DNA of 64,000 bases. Source: Volutella citrinella (taxonomy: Eukaryota > Ascomycota > Sordariomycetes > Hypocreales > Nectriaceae). The position numbers and the translations under genes are program-made. The notes below the pieces were generated by a model. That model did no database searches. It had not been told where the DNA came from and saw only the letters and a program-made list of their open reading frames with translations. This document shows, in pieces, positions 32,783 to 46,831 of this stretch; the first letter of the stretch is position 1; the number at the start of each line of letters is the position of its first letter. Where the stretch lies: contig JAWZSP010000003.1 of assembly GCA_034401135.1 (NCBI GenBank), positions 5,394,001 through 5,458,000 on the forward strand. The letters are read 5' to 3'.

Positions 32783-35085
32783 TTAGTTATTAGTCTTTCT
32801 TATTATATAGTAAGTCTATTAAGTATTTATTATTCTTAGGGCCTTATTATTATAAGATATTTTAAATAAGAAACTTTTTTTTTTCTACTTATTAGCTAAG
32901 TACGAGTTATAATAGTAATTAAAGTATTAAATCTATAAAATTAAAAAGTATTCTAGGTATCCTGTTTTAAGCTATAAGTTATCTCTTTTTATAAGGTATC
33001 TTTATATTTAAGTATAATAAGGCTATTAAGTAGTATAAATAATAAAATAGTAGTTATATTATACCTTCTTTTTATATTTAATTATTTTCTATTTATAGCT
33101 AGTTTTAGACTAATTCTTTATATTCTTAGTTATAGTTTTTATATAGAGTCCTCTTACTATATTATTATTTAAATTATAGTCTTAGTTAATTTCTTTTAGT
33201 CCTAAGTCTAGTCTAAGGGTTATTACTTATTTTATATTTTCCTTAGATAGTCTAAAGTTAGTATTTCCTATTTTAATCTTTTATATTAAGGCTTAGACTT
33301 TAATATTCTTTTTAATTTATTTAATTATTACTTATTATTAAATAGGTATTAGCCTGATCTTTTTATATTTTTCTAAGTTAGAGTTATTTTAAAAGCTCTT
33401 ATCTTTTTTTTTATCTTTTAACTAAAATTATTTTTATATCTTATATATAGCTTTTATTACTTATAATTATTATAGTAAGTATATATTTAAGTTAGGGCAA
33501 ACTTATTACTTTTCTTTTTATTATTTAATATTTATTTTAATTTCTTTATCTATTTTATAAATAAACTTACTTTATTTTTCTAACTACTTTTTAAATAGAT
33601 TTATATAGCTTATTTCTTTATTTTTATAAATAGGTTATTAAGCTATTTTATCTTTTTTATTAGTACTTAACCTTTTTATTATCCTTTTATACTATACTTT
33701 ATACTATTAATTAGTAAAATAGTAAATTTTATATTAGTATATAATATATAATAAATCCCTATACTTAGGTTTTATAGTTATATATTATCTAAGGTATACT
33801 TTTATAATTTATCTATCTTTTTTAATAATAATCTATTTAATTAAATTATTATTATTATTTATTACTTTTACTATTTAATATTTAAAACTATAGTTATTTA
33901 CTTTATAATTATATTAATTATATACTTTATATAAGTTATACTATATATTATATAAGGGCTATCTTATATTATAGACTTCTATATCTTACTTTATAACTTA
34001 AAGTTATTAAATATCTTTCTAAATTAATATAAAGTAGACTTATTTCTTAGGTCCTTTATATTTTTATTTAAAATATCCTTTTTTTTTATAATTATAATAA
34101 GTAATATCTTTTTTATTTATTTTAATAACTCTAAGTCTTATAAGTCCTGATTTAGTATTATAAAAAGTATTAGTTTAAAGAGTATAGTTATATTAGTATT
34201 ATTAATTCTTACTTTTAAAGCGCTTAGGGTAGTATAAGTTAAAGTTCCCTTCTTTTTTATATACTGCCTTTTCTTAATATTATTTATATTATTATTTATT
34301 AATCTTAACTACTATTATAATATATTTTATTAAGGTATTAAAGCAGTTAGTTTTAAATAGTTTATTTTTAACTTTTTTTTTTAGTCTATAGTAAAAGTGT
34401 TTTATTAATAGTTCCTTATTTTATCTAAGCCTAATTAAGATTTATCTAAATATAACTTTATAAATTATAATAGATTTAGTTTATTTAAGTTTAAGAAATT
34501 ATATTATAGCTTAGTATTCTTTATTTATATTTCTAAATATATTATATAGTACTTTTTTAAAGTTATCCTAGTTTATAAAAATATCTTAGGTTTCTTAGTT
34601 TTTTAAGTTTAAGTTATTTTTTAAGTAGTCTTTTATAATAGGTTTAAACTATATAATAATAGTATCTTTAAAGTATTTTTAAATAAAAAGGACTTTAACT
34701 TTACTACTTATTAAAGTATTAAAATAAAACTTAAAGTAAATATTAAGGTAAGTAAGAAATAGTATAATATTATTTATATAGCTTTTAAATATTATTAGCT
34801 ATAATAAGTATATATCTACTTTAAGGTCCCTTATAAATACTAATAAGGGGTTTAATAATAAGGTATTTATATATTCTTCTATACTAGTAATAAGGTTATA
34901 AAGTTATATAATTTTAATATTAGTCTTATTATAAGTTATATTAATACTATTATATATAAGCAGAGTTTTAGTACTCTAGACGCTATTATTAGATATATTA
35001 GCTTATAAATTAGTTCTAGATATAATTAAGTAAAAAGATATTATTTAATAATATATAAGGCTATATTAAATAAGAGCTATTAATA

Positions 35086-35551
35086 TATAATAATTAAGTA
35101 GGTTCTAACTATATAAACTTAATATAATATACTAAAGGTTTATATTAATAGTTTAATATAGTATATACTAAGCTTTAAATAAGTTAGCTATAATCTTAAG
35201 TATAGTAATTATACTATTATATTAAGTAATAGTTAATTAAGATAATTAAAGTAATTAAGTTATATTAATAATTAAAAAGCTATTTATACTAAATATATAC
35301 TTTTTATAAGTTTATATAGTTTATTTAGTCTTTTATTATATAGCTTACTACTTATCTTTTATTTATCTTAAATTATAAAAATTATAATAGTAATCTTAGT
35401 AATTTATTTTTAATTAGTTTACTTAGTATAGATTACAAGGATTACTATATAATCCTAGTAATCTATTATTAATTAGTTATAGTTTTTTACTTAGGTTTTT
35501 TTATTTTATATACTTTATATAAATATAGTATATTAGTATTAGGTTCTAATA
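35086..35551 (-). repeat. LTR of element A, right (466 bp; 5' LTR)
   Basis: It begins TATAATAATTAAGTAGG, ends GGTTCTAATA and is followed by TCTTA, the second target-site copy of element A. Same length as the other three copies, differing by RIP-type transitions. Confidence 0.85.
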
Positions 35552-36048
35552 TCTTAAGTACTAAAAGTAAGCTTAATTATTTATTATCTAGCCTTTTTAA
35601 TATAGCCCCTTTTCTTACTATATATTTCTAATTAAAAGCTGTTTTTATTATCTATAATAAGAATAAGTAGTATAATAAGTACTAAAATAAGCTTTTATTA
35701 AGTTATTTAAAAATTATACTAATTAACTTATTCTTAGCTAAGTCTATTTTATAGTATAATTTCTAATTAAAATAAGTTATTTATCTTATATATTATCTCT
35801 TACTTATTTATATACTTATATATATTTATTTAGATATAATTCTGCTCCTTTTTTACTTTTTAAAAAGTAGTTTAAATAGAATATCTTAGTTAAAGATAAA
35901 TACTTTATTTTTTATTTTTAAACTATATCTACTATTACTAGATCTTATATTACTTTTATAATAAAGTTTACTACTTTCTTATTATACTATAATTTCCTTT
36001 TTTATTTCCTTTCTTAACTTATAGCTTTTAAAATTAAAAGAGCTTTAA
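35552..36048 (-). other. Segment of element D between insertions A and B
   Basis: These 497 AT-rich bp separate the two gypsy relics and, by the target-site evidence on both sides, belong to the interior of element D. No reading frame survives and I see no other signal. Confidence 0.65.
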
Positions 36049-36514
36049 TATAATAATTAAGTAAGTTCTAACTATATAAACTTAGTATAATATACTAAGA
36101 GTTTATATTAGTAGTCTAATATAGTATATACTAAGCTTTAAATAAGTTAGCTATAATCTTAAGTATAGTAATTATATTATTATATTAAGTAATAGTTAAT
36201 TAAAATAATTAAAGTAACTAAGTTATATTAATAGCTAAAAAGCTACTTATACTAAATATATACTTTTTATAAGTTTATATAATTTATTTAATCCTTTATT
36301 ATATAGCCTACTATTTATTCTTTATTTATTCTAGATTATAAGGATTATAATAGTAATCTTAATAATCTATTCCTAATTAGTTTGCTTAGTATAGATTATA
36401 AAGATTATTATATAATCTTAGTAATCTATTATTAATTAGTTATAGTTCTCTGCTTAAGTTCTTTTATTTTATATACTTTATATAAGTATAGTATATTAGT
36501 ATTAGGTTCTAATA
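36049..36514 (-). repeat. LTR of element B, left (466 bp; 3' LTR)
   Basis: It starts TATAATAATTAAGTAAG and ends GGTTCTAATA, preceded by TTTAA. Same repeat as the LTRs of element A. Confidence 0.85.
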
Positions 36515-39382
36515 TAATATCTTTTTTTATAAGGTCTTAATCCTAAGGCTAAATAAGTAACTTATATTAGTTTATTATATAGGTCTTATAAACTTAGATT
36601 TATAATTATCTTATACTAATTATTATTATATTAAGTACTGCCTCTAAGTCTATTAAAACCTAGTAGTATATTTTTCTAGCTAATTATATTACTACTAAAA
36701 GTTTTATAATTAATATATTATATTCTTATTATTTTAAAAATAAGTTAGTTTATTAAATATCTAGTAAATTATTATATTATTCTAAATATATTTAGTATAG
36801 TTATATTTATAATAATATAAATATTACTCCTTTTTATTAATATTCTTAGTATTTTACTATTTTTTTACTAATTCTTTTAGTAATATATAATACTTTTATA
36901 TAGTAAAAGTTAGATAAGAATATTAAAAAAAAGGAAGAGAAGTTAAAAGAAATTATAACCTATTTAAGTTATCTTTATTACTAAAAGAAGCTTTTTAAAA
37001 ATAAAAGTACTTTCTTAGTTAAGTATAGTTTATAAAAGCTAAATAAAGAAGATAGTATTATTTCTTTAAGTAGTGCTTTATTAATTAAGTAGTGTTTTAT
37101 TAAAAAGGCTTAAGTAGTAAGAGTTATTAATATTATTAATTAGTCTATTATTTTCTCTATTAATTTTTTAAGTATTTTTATAATTTCTTTAAATAATAAG
37201 TAAGGTTTTCTAAGAGTTCTTATATATTTTCTAATTCTAACTAATCTTTTTATTTAATCTAGTATTTTATAATTCTATCTATTTATTTATAATTAATAAT
37301 TTTTTCTATTACTTATTTTATATCTAAGAGTATTTTAGTTATTAGTATTAGTTTTATAATACTAGTTATTATTTAAACTTATATTATACTTTTAGCTGAT
37401 TTTAATAATAAGATATAGAAAATTAAGTATATATAGATAGTTTTTAATAAGTTAAGTTTATAATTATTTTCTAAGATCTATTTTTTAATTTTAAAAAGTC
37501 TAATAAACTTATAGTTTAATTTTCTATTTTATTATTTTATTATAAGGTTTTTTATAAATAAGTAGACTATATCTCTTTTTATAAAAGTTAGTCCTTTTAA
37601 TCTTTTCTTATTATAATATTTTACTATCTAGTTATAAATATACTTAAGTTTAGTTTTTATTTCTTAATATATTACTTTAAGTTAATTAGATTTAATTATT
37701 ACCTTAACGTTTTATAATTTATTATATACTTTTTTATATATATTTAGGTTATAATTATAAAGTGCTATAGTAAGTATTATTTTAATACTATTATAATATA
37801 ATAAATTATATAATAGTTATACTATTAATAGTAGTTTTACTTAATTATTTTATATATAGTTAATATAATACTTAAGATATTATTCTATCTTTTAGTTAAG
37901 TTATTCTATTTATCTATCTATTTATACCCTAAAGGCTGTAGTAAGTTTATAATTAAGTCTTATTATACTTATAAAGCTTTGATTAAATTTTAATATAAAT
38001 ACTAATTCTCTATTTAAAATAACTTCTATTAGTAGTTTATATATTATAATAATATTCCTATTAAATATAAATACTAACTATTCTAAGTCTATATCTTTTT
38101 TATAAAAGATATAATATATAAATTTAATAAATCTATTTACTATTATATATATACTATTAAAATATATATTAGTAATAAGATTAAATAATAATAATAGCTT
38201 AATAATAAAATCTATTATAACTAAATATTATAGTTACTTATTAACTAATAATAGTTATAACTTTTTATAAAGTATATACTTAGGTAGCTTTATCTTTTTA
38301 TATAAGTCGTACTATTTAAGGATATTTTTAATCTTTTATTTTATTTTTAAGAAGATATAACTTTATTATAATTATTTTATTATCTTCTTAATATCTTAGT
38401 ATTTATATAAAAGGTACTTATAAACTTCTTTAATAAATATATCCTATATTTTCTTAGGTATATATATTTATTATACTTTATTCTTTTCTTCTTTTAATAT
38501 AAATATTATCTAGCAGAGTTATATTATTTTCTTTATAATATACTAAACTATATATCTTTTTAAAATAAAGTATAGTAGTTATATTTTTATTTTAGGTATT
38601 TTTTTTATAAAGTCTAGTCTTTAACTAATAGTATTAGCTTTTTTATTCTCTAAGCTTTTATAATAAATAATTATATAGTTAAATTTAACTAAGTATTTTA
38701 TATAATATAGTTATTTACTATTTAGTTTTTATATTATTATAAAATATCTAATATTTTTATAATTAGTATATACTTTAACTTAGTATTTACTTTTTATAAA
38801 GTATTACTTAAATTCTTTAAAACTATTAATAATAGCTAAGAACTCTTTATTATAAATTAGATAATTTATCTTTATAAAAATAAGTTTATAAAAGTAAAAG
38901 GTAATTAAGTATAGTTTTTTATTATTATTCTTTTAACTTACTATAACTCTTAGTCCTTTATCTAAGGTATTAGTTTCTAATTTAATAAGTTATTCTAAGT
39001 TAAATATAATAAGTACTAGTTCTATTAATATAATATCTTATAGTTTTTTAAAAGCTTTCTATTACTTTATTTCTTAAATAAAAAGTTATTTTTTTTTTAT
39101 AAAGTTAGTTAAGAGTATTACTATCTTACTAAAGTCTTAAATAAACTTTTAATAATAATTAGTAAATCTTAAGAAAGATTAGATATTTTTAACCTTAGAG
39201 TCTTTTATTAAATTAAGCTAGTCTTTAACTACTATTATCTTTTTTAAGTCTATCTTAATCTTATTATAAGAGATAATATATCCTAAGAATTCTACTTTTT
39301 ATATATAAAATTTGCTTTTCTTTAGTTCTATTAGTAATTTAGTATCTTATAGTTTTTATAATACTTTATAAATATATTCTTA

Positions 39383-39439
39383 GTATTCTTTTTTATTATC
39401 TAAGAAAATTAGGATATTATCTAGGTAATAGATAATAAA
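39383..39439 (-). pseudogene. Relic reverse-transcriptase core of element B
   Basis: The minus strand reads FIIYYLDNILIFLDNKKEY, the gypsy YLDD core with one Asp changed to Asn. Copy A at the same place has lost both Asp, so the two copies were mutated separately. Confidence 0.78.
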
Positions 39440-42400
39440 GATATTAAGGTATTTTTATAATATATAATTAATTATTTTTTAAAAAGTTACTAATATATTT
39501 ATAAATCTAAATAGTATAATTAAGTATTTAAATAGTTTAAATTTAATTCTAAAAGCAGTTTTCTACTTATACTCTTTTTTAACCTTAATAAGATTATAAG
39601 CTTTTTTAAAATTAAGTATAATAAAGATCTTTTTTTTTTATAAGCAGTCTTTTATTTTTATAATTAGTAGTAATAAAGTTTTATTTTTAAAAGTACTTTT
39701 ATTAAATTAATAATAATTAATTATAAGTCTTAATTTACTATTCTTTTTAAGTATAAATATAATAAGGTATCTAGTTTTTAAGTTTAAGACTTAAATATAA
39801 TTTTTTTTAAGTATCTTTTTAAGATATTTTTTAAATACTTCTAGCTTAGTTTAGTTAAAGTTATAAATAAGGAAAAACTTTATTATCTTTCTATCTTTAA
39901 GTATAATCTTATAGTCCTATTACTTTAGTTCTAGTAATCTTATTTCTAATTCTTTAATAAATACTTATTAGTATTTCTAGTATTATTATAAGATATTAGT
40001 AAGCTTATTAAATATAGCTTTTTTATTTCTTTATTATTTTTTTAAGTCTTTATTAAGCTGCCTGAGTTATTTTTTAGTTTAAGTAATTATTTTTTATAGC
40101 CTATATATCTATCCTTATATATATTTTATTTTTATCTTTTTTAAAATAGTATAAATATCTATTATATCTAAACTATTACTAAGTAACTTATATTTAGTTA
40201 AAGTATAAGATCTCTTTATTATTATTAAGAGCTTATTTCTATTAATATTAAGTTAGTCCTTAATATAACTAGTCTATTAGTTAATAAGTAGGTTATATTT
40301 ATATAACTATTAATATCTAAAGATAATATTATTATTAATTCTTATAATATTATAATCTATTTTTTTATTTTATTTATTAATAAATATCTTAAGGTACTTA
40401 GATTTTTTAGTAATTTATTTTTAATTATAAGTAAATTTATTACTATTATTTCTAAATAGGAAGTAGCTATTTTTTTTTTCTATCTATAGTATTTATAATT
40501 AGTTAACTAAGTCTACTAAAAGATAGTTCTTTTTTATATTATTATTAATTAGTATTATAAATATATATTTTTTAATCCTAATTACTATTTTTAATTATTA
40601 TTATAATTTATTTTTTTTAATATTATTAAGTCTATATATAGGTCTATACTTTATTAGTAGCTTGATTCTTAAGAGCTTATATCTTTTAATAACTTATAGA
40701 GTGCTTTAATAGCCTCTATCTTTTTAAGTTTTTCTTTCTTTTTTTTATAGTATTTAAAGTATAGAAAGTCCTAGTAGTTTTAATATTTTTTAGCTAAGTA
40801 TCCTTTTTTTAGTATTCTTTTAATTTTAATATATTAATTATCAGTCCTTTTTATTATATAATAGGTCTATTAGGTATTTATTATTTCTAAAGCCTTATTA
40901 TTATAAGATACTTTAAATAAAAAACTTTTTCCTTTTTATTTATTAACTAAGTATAAGCTATAATAGTAATTAAAGTATTAGATTTATAAGATTAAGAAGT
41001 ATTTTAAGTATCCTACTTTAAGCTATAAGTTATCTTTTTTTATAAAGTGTTCTTATATTTAAGTATAATAAGGCTATTAAATAGTATAAATAGTAAAATA
41101 GTAGTTATATTATACCTTCCTTTTATACTTAATTATTTTCTATTTATAGTTAGTCTTAGATTAATCTTTTATATTCTTAGTTATAGTTTTTATATAAAGT
41201 CCTTTTATTATATTATTATTTAAGTTATAGTCTTAGTTAATTTCTTTTAGTCCTAGGTCTAGTCTAAGAGCTATTACTTATTCTATATTTTCTTTAAATA
41301 GTCTAAGGTTAGTATTTCCTACTCTAATCTCTTATACTAAGGCTTAGACCTTAGTATTTTTTTTAATTTATTTAATTATTACTTATTATTAGATAAGTAT
41401 TAGCCTGATCTTTTTATATCTTTCTAAGTTAGAGTTATCCTAAGAGCTTTTATTTTCTTTTTTATCTTCTAATTAAAGTTATTCCTATACTTTATATATA
41501 GCTTTTATTATTTATAGTTATTATAATAGGTATATATCTAGGTTAGGGTAAACTTATTACTTTTTTTTTTATTACTTAGTATTTATTTTAATTTTTTTAT
41601 TTATTTTATAAATAAACTTACCTTATTTTTCTAACTATTTTTTAAATAGATTTATATAGCTTATTTCTCTATTTTTATAAATAGGTTACTAAGCTATTTT
41701 ATCTTTTTTATTAATACTTAACTTTTTTATTATTCTTTTATATTATACTTTATATTATTAACTAATAAAGTAGTAAATCTTATATTAATATATAGTATAT
41801 AGTAGATCCCTATACTTAGGTTTTATAATTATATATTATCTAAAGTATACTTTTATAATTTATCTATCCTTTTTAATAATAATCTATTTAGCTAGGTTAT
41901 TATTATTATTTATTACTTTTATTATTTAATATTTAAAACTATAGTTATTTACTTTATAACTATATTAATTATATATTTTATATAGGTTATACTATATATT
42001 ATATAAGGGCTATCTTATATTATAGACTTTTATATCTTACTTTATAACTTAGAGTTATTAAGTATTTTCTTAAATTAGTATAAAGTAGACTTATTTCTTA
42101 GGTTTTTTATATTTTTATTTAAAGTATCCCTTCTTTTTATAATTATAATAAGTAATATCTTTTTTATTTATTTTAATAGCTCTAAGTCTTATAAATTCTA
42201 ATTTAATATTATAAAAAGTATTAGTTTAAGGAGTATAATTATATTAGTATTATTAATTCTTACTTTTAAAATACTTAGGGTAGTATAAGTTAAAATTCCT
42301 TTTTTTTTTATATACTATCCTTTTTTAATATTATTTATATTATTATTTATTAATCTTAACTATTATTATAATATACTTTATTAAGGTATTAAAGTAGTTA

Positions 42401-43136
42401 ATTTTAAATAGTTTATTCTTAATTTCTTTTTTTAATTTATAATAGAAATATTCTATTAATAATTTCTTATTCTATCTAAGCCTAACTAAGATTTATTTAA
42501 ATATAGCTTTATAAATTATAATAAATTTAGTTTATTTAAGTTTAAAGAGTTATATTATAACTTAGTATTTCTTATTTATATTTTTAAATATATTATATAG
42601 TACTTTTTTAAAGTTATCTTAGTTTATAAAGATATCTTAGGTTTCTTAGTTTTTTAAGTCTAAGTTATTCTTTAAGTAGTCCTTTATAATAAGTTTAAAT
42701 TATATAGTAATAGTACTTTTAAGATATCCTTAAATAAAAAGGATTTTAGCTTTATTATTTACTAAGGTATTAAAGTAAAACTTAAAGTAAATATTAAAAT
42801 AAGTAAGAAATAGTATAATATTATTTATATAGCTTTTAAATATTATTAGCTATAATAGGTATATATTTATTCTAAGGTCTTTTATAAGTATTAATAAAAA
42901 GTTTAATAATAAGGTATTTATATATTTTTTTATATTAGTAATAAGGTTATAGAGTTATATAACTTTAATATTAGTCTTATTATAAGTTATATTAATACTA
43001 TTATATATAAGCAGAGCTTTAGTACTCTAAATATTATTATTAAATATATTAACTTATAAGTTAGTTCTAAATATAGTTAAGTAAGAAGATATTATTTAAT
43101 AGTATATAAAGCTATATTAAATAAAAGCTATTAATA

Positions 43137-43602
43137 TATAATAATTAAGTAGGTTCTAACTATATAAACTTAGTATAATATACTAAGGGTTTATATTAGC
43201 AGTCTGATATAGTATATACTAAGTTTTAAATAAGTTAGTTATAATCTTAAGTATAGTAATTATACTATTATATTAAGTAATAATTAATTAAAGTAATTAA
43301 AATAACTAAGTTATATTAATAACTAAAGAGCTGCTTATATTAAATATATACTTTTTATAAGTCTATATAGTTTATCTAGTCCTTTATTATATAGCTTACT
43401 ATTTATTTTTTATTTATTTTAGATTATAAGAATTATAATAGTAATCTTAGTAATCTATTCTTAATTAGTTTGCTTAATATAAATTATAGGGATTATTATA
43501 TAATCTTAGTAATCTATTATTAATTAGTTATAGTTCTCTACTTAAGTTCTTTTATTCTATGCGCCCTGTATAAGTATAGTATATTAGCATCAGGTTCTAA
43601 TA
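43137..43602 (-). repeat. LTR of element B, right (466 bp; 5' LTR)
   Basis: The least mutated of the four copies: near its end it keeps GCGCCCTGTA and GCATCAGGTTCTAATA where the others read AT-rich transitions. TTTAG follows. Confidence 0.85.
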
Positions 43603-46600
43603 TTTAGTTAAGAGATTTAATACTTTTAATTACTTCTTAAAGTATATCTTACTACTTAATTATACCTTATTAAGTATTATTAATATATTAGGTCTACTTT
43701 AATATCTTTTATAATATTTAAAGTCCTATTAGTATCTACTTAAGTACTAATATTAATAGCTTTTTAATACTTTTAATTATAATAATTATACTTTTAAATA
43801 CTTCTATTTTTAAGTTTAAACCTATACTTCTTATTAAAGAGCTTTTATTATTTTAATTACTAAGTTATAATTATTACTTAAGCTCTTAGCTATCTATCTT
43901 AATAACTTAATTATTAAATTCCTAGATTAAGAGCTTATCTAAGCTCTTAATATTAAAAATATAATAGACCTTTTTATTAAAGTAAATATTCCTAATTATA
44001 ATAATACTCTTTAAGTAAGGGATCTAAATTCTATAGATATTAATAGCCTTATAACTTACTAAATACCTAATATATTTTTTAAAACTGACTTTTATCTTTT
44101 TTTTATTCTTTTTATTTTTATAGTCTTAGTTAAGCAGATAGGTATAGTAATTATAAGTATAAATACTATTTTAATTAGGTATTAGGTTTACTATTAGCTT
44201 AGTTATAAGTAATAGTATATTCTTTTTAAATTAGCTATATAATAGCTCTTATAGTAAGATCTATTTCTATTTTTTATTTAGGCTTATATTAAGTAAATAA
44301 ATAGTAGTATAAATACTTTTAGATTATAAGTTTATAAAAAGGTTTATTTTAATAAATATTAAGTTTAATTTATTTATAATTATTTTTCTTACTAATTCTA
44401 ATAAGCTATTCAGTTTATATATACTTACTAATATAAGCTCTATTTTTATATTTTTAAAGTATATTTAGTATTAATATACTATTTTACTTACTATTATAAT
44501 TATAACTTTTTTATTATTATATTATAAGATATAAATTAAGAGGCTAAATTATCTTTTTATTTAATATTTATATATATATAAAGTATTAAAGACTATAATT
44601 AATATCTTATTAAAAAAAGGTTAAGCTTCTATTATACTACTAAACTTATTTTTAATTACTAAAAGCTATTATTACCTATTATAAAATAATAAGTAGTCTT
44701 AAAAATCTTAGTAAATATACTAAAAAAGGTATAATAAGTGTTAGCTTAGTAGTCTGTATAATATAACCTATAAGGCTATAACCTATATATATATTTTATA
44801 GTCTAAGTATACAGTTTTATTTATCTATATATTCTTTATATACTTTATAAGCTCTCTTAAAGTATCCCTTCCTAAGTAGCCTGCTTAAAAGTACTAAAGC
44901 TCCTTTTTATTAAGTTACGCTTTTAGAAGGTCTTTTAAAAGTCTATAATAAGTAATAGTATTAATTATATATTTAAATATTTAAATTAATACTTAACTAT
45001 TTAGTAGTTATTATTAGTATATTAAAGAGCTTATTAAGTAATAGTCTTTAAGCAGCTTATATTTTAAGAGAGTAATATTATACTTATAGATTAAGTTAGT
45101 AATAAGAGAGCTTTTAATAAGGGTTCTAAAATATAGTAAGTAGTTAAAGCTTATATATTAAATCCCCTTTTTATATAATAGAGCTTTTAATATAATATTT
45201 ATATAAAACCCTTTTATAATAGCTATATTTATAAGCTTAAGATCCTCTAACTGCTTACTTTTTAAGCTATTTAAGATCTTTCTAATTATATATTTACTAT
45301 ATTTAGTAATTAGAAAATCTATAGTCTTAGCTTCTATAAATTTACTTATAAAAGGCTAAAAGGTTCTAGGTTTTAAAAGATTAATAGAATTAATTAAATA
45401 AAATATACTGCAATTATCTAAAAGAGTGCTTTATAAAAGTAGATATTATATAGTTAAAAGTATAGTATAAATACCTAAAGCTTTATTTTTATTATAAATA
45501 TCTTCTAAGTCTAATATTATATAGATAACTTTACTTAGCTACTTAATTACTTTCTAAGTATTATTTTATTTAATTTAACCCTTTAATATTAAGGTTAAGT
45601 AAAGCTTTTTCTACTTAAAAAACTAGATATTATTCTTAATATAAGCTATTTTTACTAACTTTAAAAAATAATAGAGTTTTTAATATAACTTCTTAGTAAG
45701 TACTATTTCTAGCTTTAAATATTTAAAAGGTTTTTATAAATACTCTAACTTATAAGAGTATTTATTAAAGGATTTATTGCCTTAATATAGATAAGAATAG
45801 TAATTTAGCTTATTATCTAATTAGTTTAAAGTATTTAAAAAGTCTCTTAGTATTAAGAAAATACTTTTATACTTTAAATTTTTTACTTAAAATCTTATAA
45901 TAGTTTTAAATTATTACTTATATTTAGCTAGTATTTTTATAAAAAGCTTTTTTTTACTTAGCTATTTACTTAGAACTAAGGCTTAAAGCTATTTTTATAC
46001 TTATTTAAAAGCAAACTAAGTACTTACTACCTTAAGAAAATCTTAGATTCTAAGATTCTTTTAGATTTTAAGAATTATATATATTTAGGCTTTTATATAT
46101 ATATAGTATTAATATATATACTAAGCTTAGATATTTAAATTTATATATTTAGCCTTTATAAAAGATACTTAATAATTATTTCTAACTTATTTAATAATTA
46201 TTATATTTAATAATATAAGCCTTTTTTTAAAGTTAAGAATTAAAGCTTATAAAGTAATTACTCTTTCTAAAAGTCTTAAGTTTTTAATTAGAAAAATAGC
46301 TTTTTAATAAATATTCTATTTAATAGTTTAAATAATCTAAGTCTAAATAGCTATTTACTTTTTCTAACTTTCTTAATATTAAGTAAAGTTATAAGTATAC
46401 TTTTTTATAAAAAAACTAAGCTATTAATTTATAGCTTCTTTACTTAATTTAAGTTTATTATTATTAGCTTATTCTTAGAAAACTTAAATAATATCTTATT
46501 TAGTTAAATACTTTAAAGCTCTTATTATATTAAATAGTTTTATAATTTCTACTAAGTTAATTATATCCTAGATACTAAGGTTTTATATATAGGTTTTTAA

Positions 46601-46831
46601 TATACTAAATTACTTAACTTAGTCTATTAATTTTTTAAGTTTTTAAATAGTTAGAAAAGTAATTTATCTATTAATTAAAATATTATCTATTATAATTAAT
46701 TACTTATATAATAAATTAAAAATAAAAAAGTAAAAAGTAAAAGAATTTAATAATATTATAATTAAATACTTTATTTAAAATATTTAAGTAGCTATTATAT
46801 ATTTTATATATATATATACTAAGCTTATAAC
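43603..46831 (-). other. 5' half of element D, RIP-degraded
   Basis: About 3.2 kb of AT-rich sequence that by position should derive from the gag-integrase half of the copia-like element. CpA and TpG are nearly absent. No open frame of meaningful length and no recognisable integrase motif survive by eye. Confidence 0.6.

Larger units (their letters stand above)
15852..35551 (-). mobile_element. Element A: RIP-destroyed Ty3/gypsy retrotransposon, split by element C
   Basis: Its 466-bp LTRs lie at 15852-16317 and 35086-35551, flanked by the target duplication TCTTA at 15847-15851 and 35552-35556. Removing element C (12,139 bp plus its 6-bp duplication) leaves 7555 bp, against 7554 bp for copy B. 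The minus strand carries the decayed gypsy reverse-transcriptase motif FIIYYLNNILIF near 19,190-19,242. All C and G differences from copy B are transitions, as expected of RIP. Integrase and the 3' end lie toward 16 kb, gag toward 35 kb. Confidence 0.85.
36049..43602 (-). mobile_element. Element B: second RIP-destroyed copy of the A-type Ty3/gypsy element
   Basis: A complete 7554-bp relic with 466-bp LTRs at 36049-36514 and 43137-43602. The flanks are TTTAA (36044-36048) and TTTAG (43603-43607), a target duplication whose copies differ by one G-to-A change of RIP type. The reverse-transcriptase relic lies at about 39,383-39,439, minus strand. It runs in the same orientation as copy A and aligns to it throughout. 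At the position matching the insertion point of element C (about 40,835-40,850) it preserves the uninterrupted sequence. Confidence 0.87.

Noticed and set aside
13300..46830. The AT-rich island as a centromere, satellite array or mitochondrial insertion
   Set aside because: Paired LTRs, target-site duplications and relic reverse-transcriptase motifs explain it as nested retrotransposons; the ~7.1-kb periodicity is LTR spacing, not a satellite.
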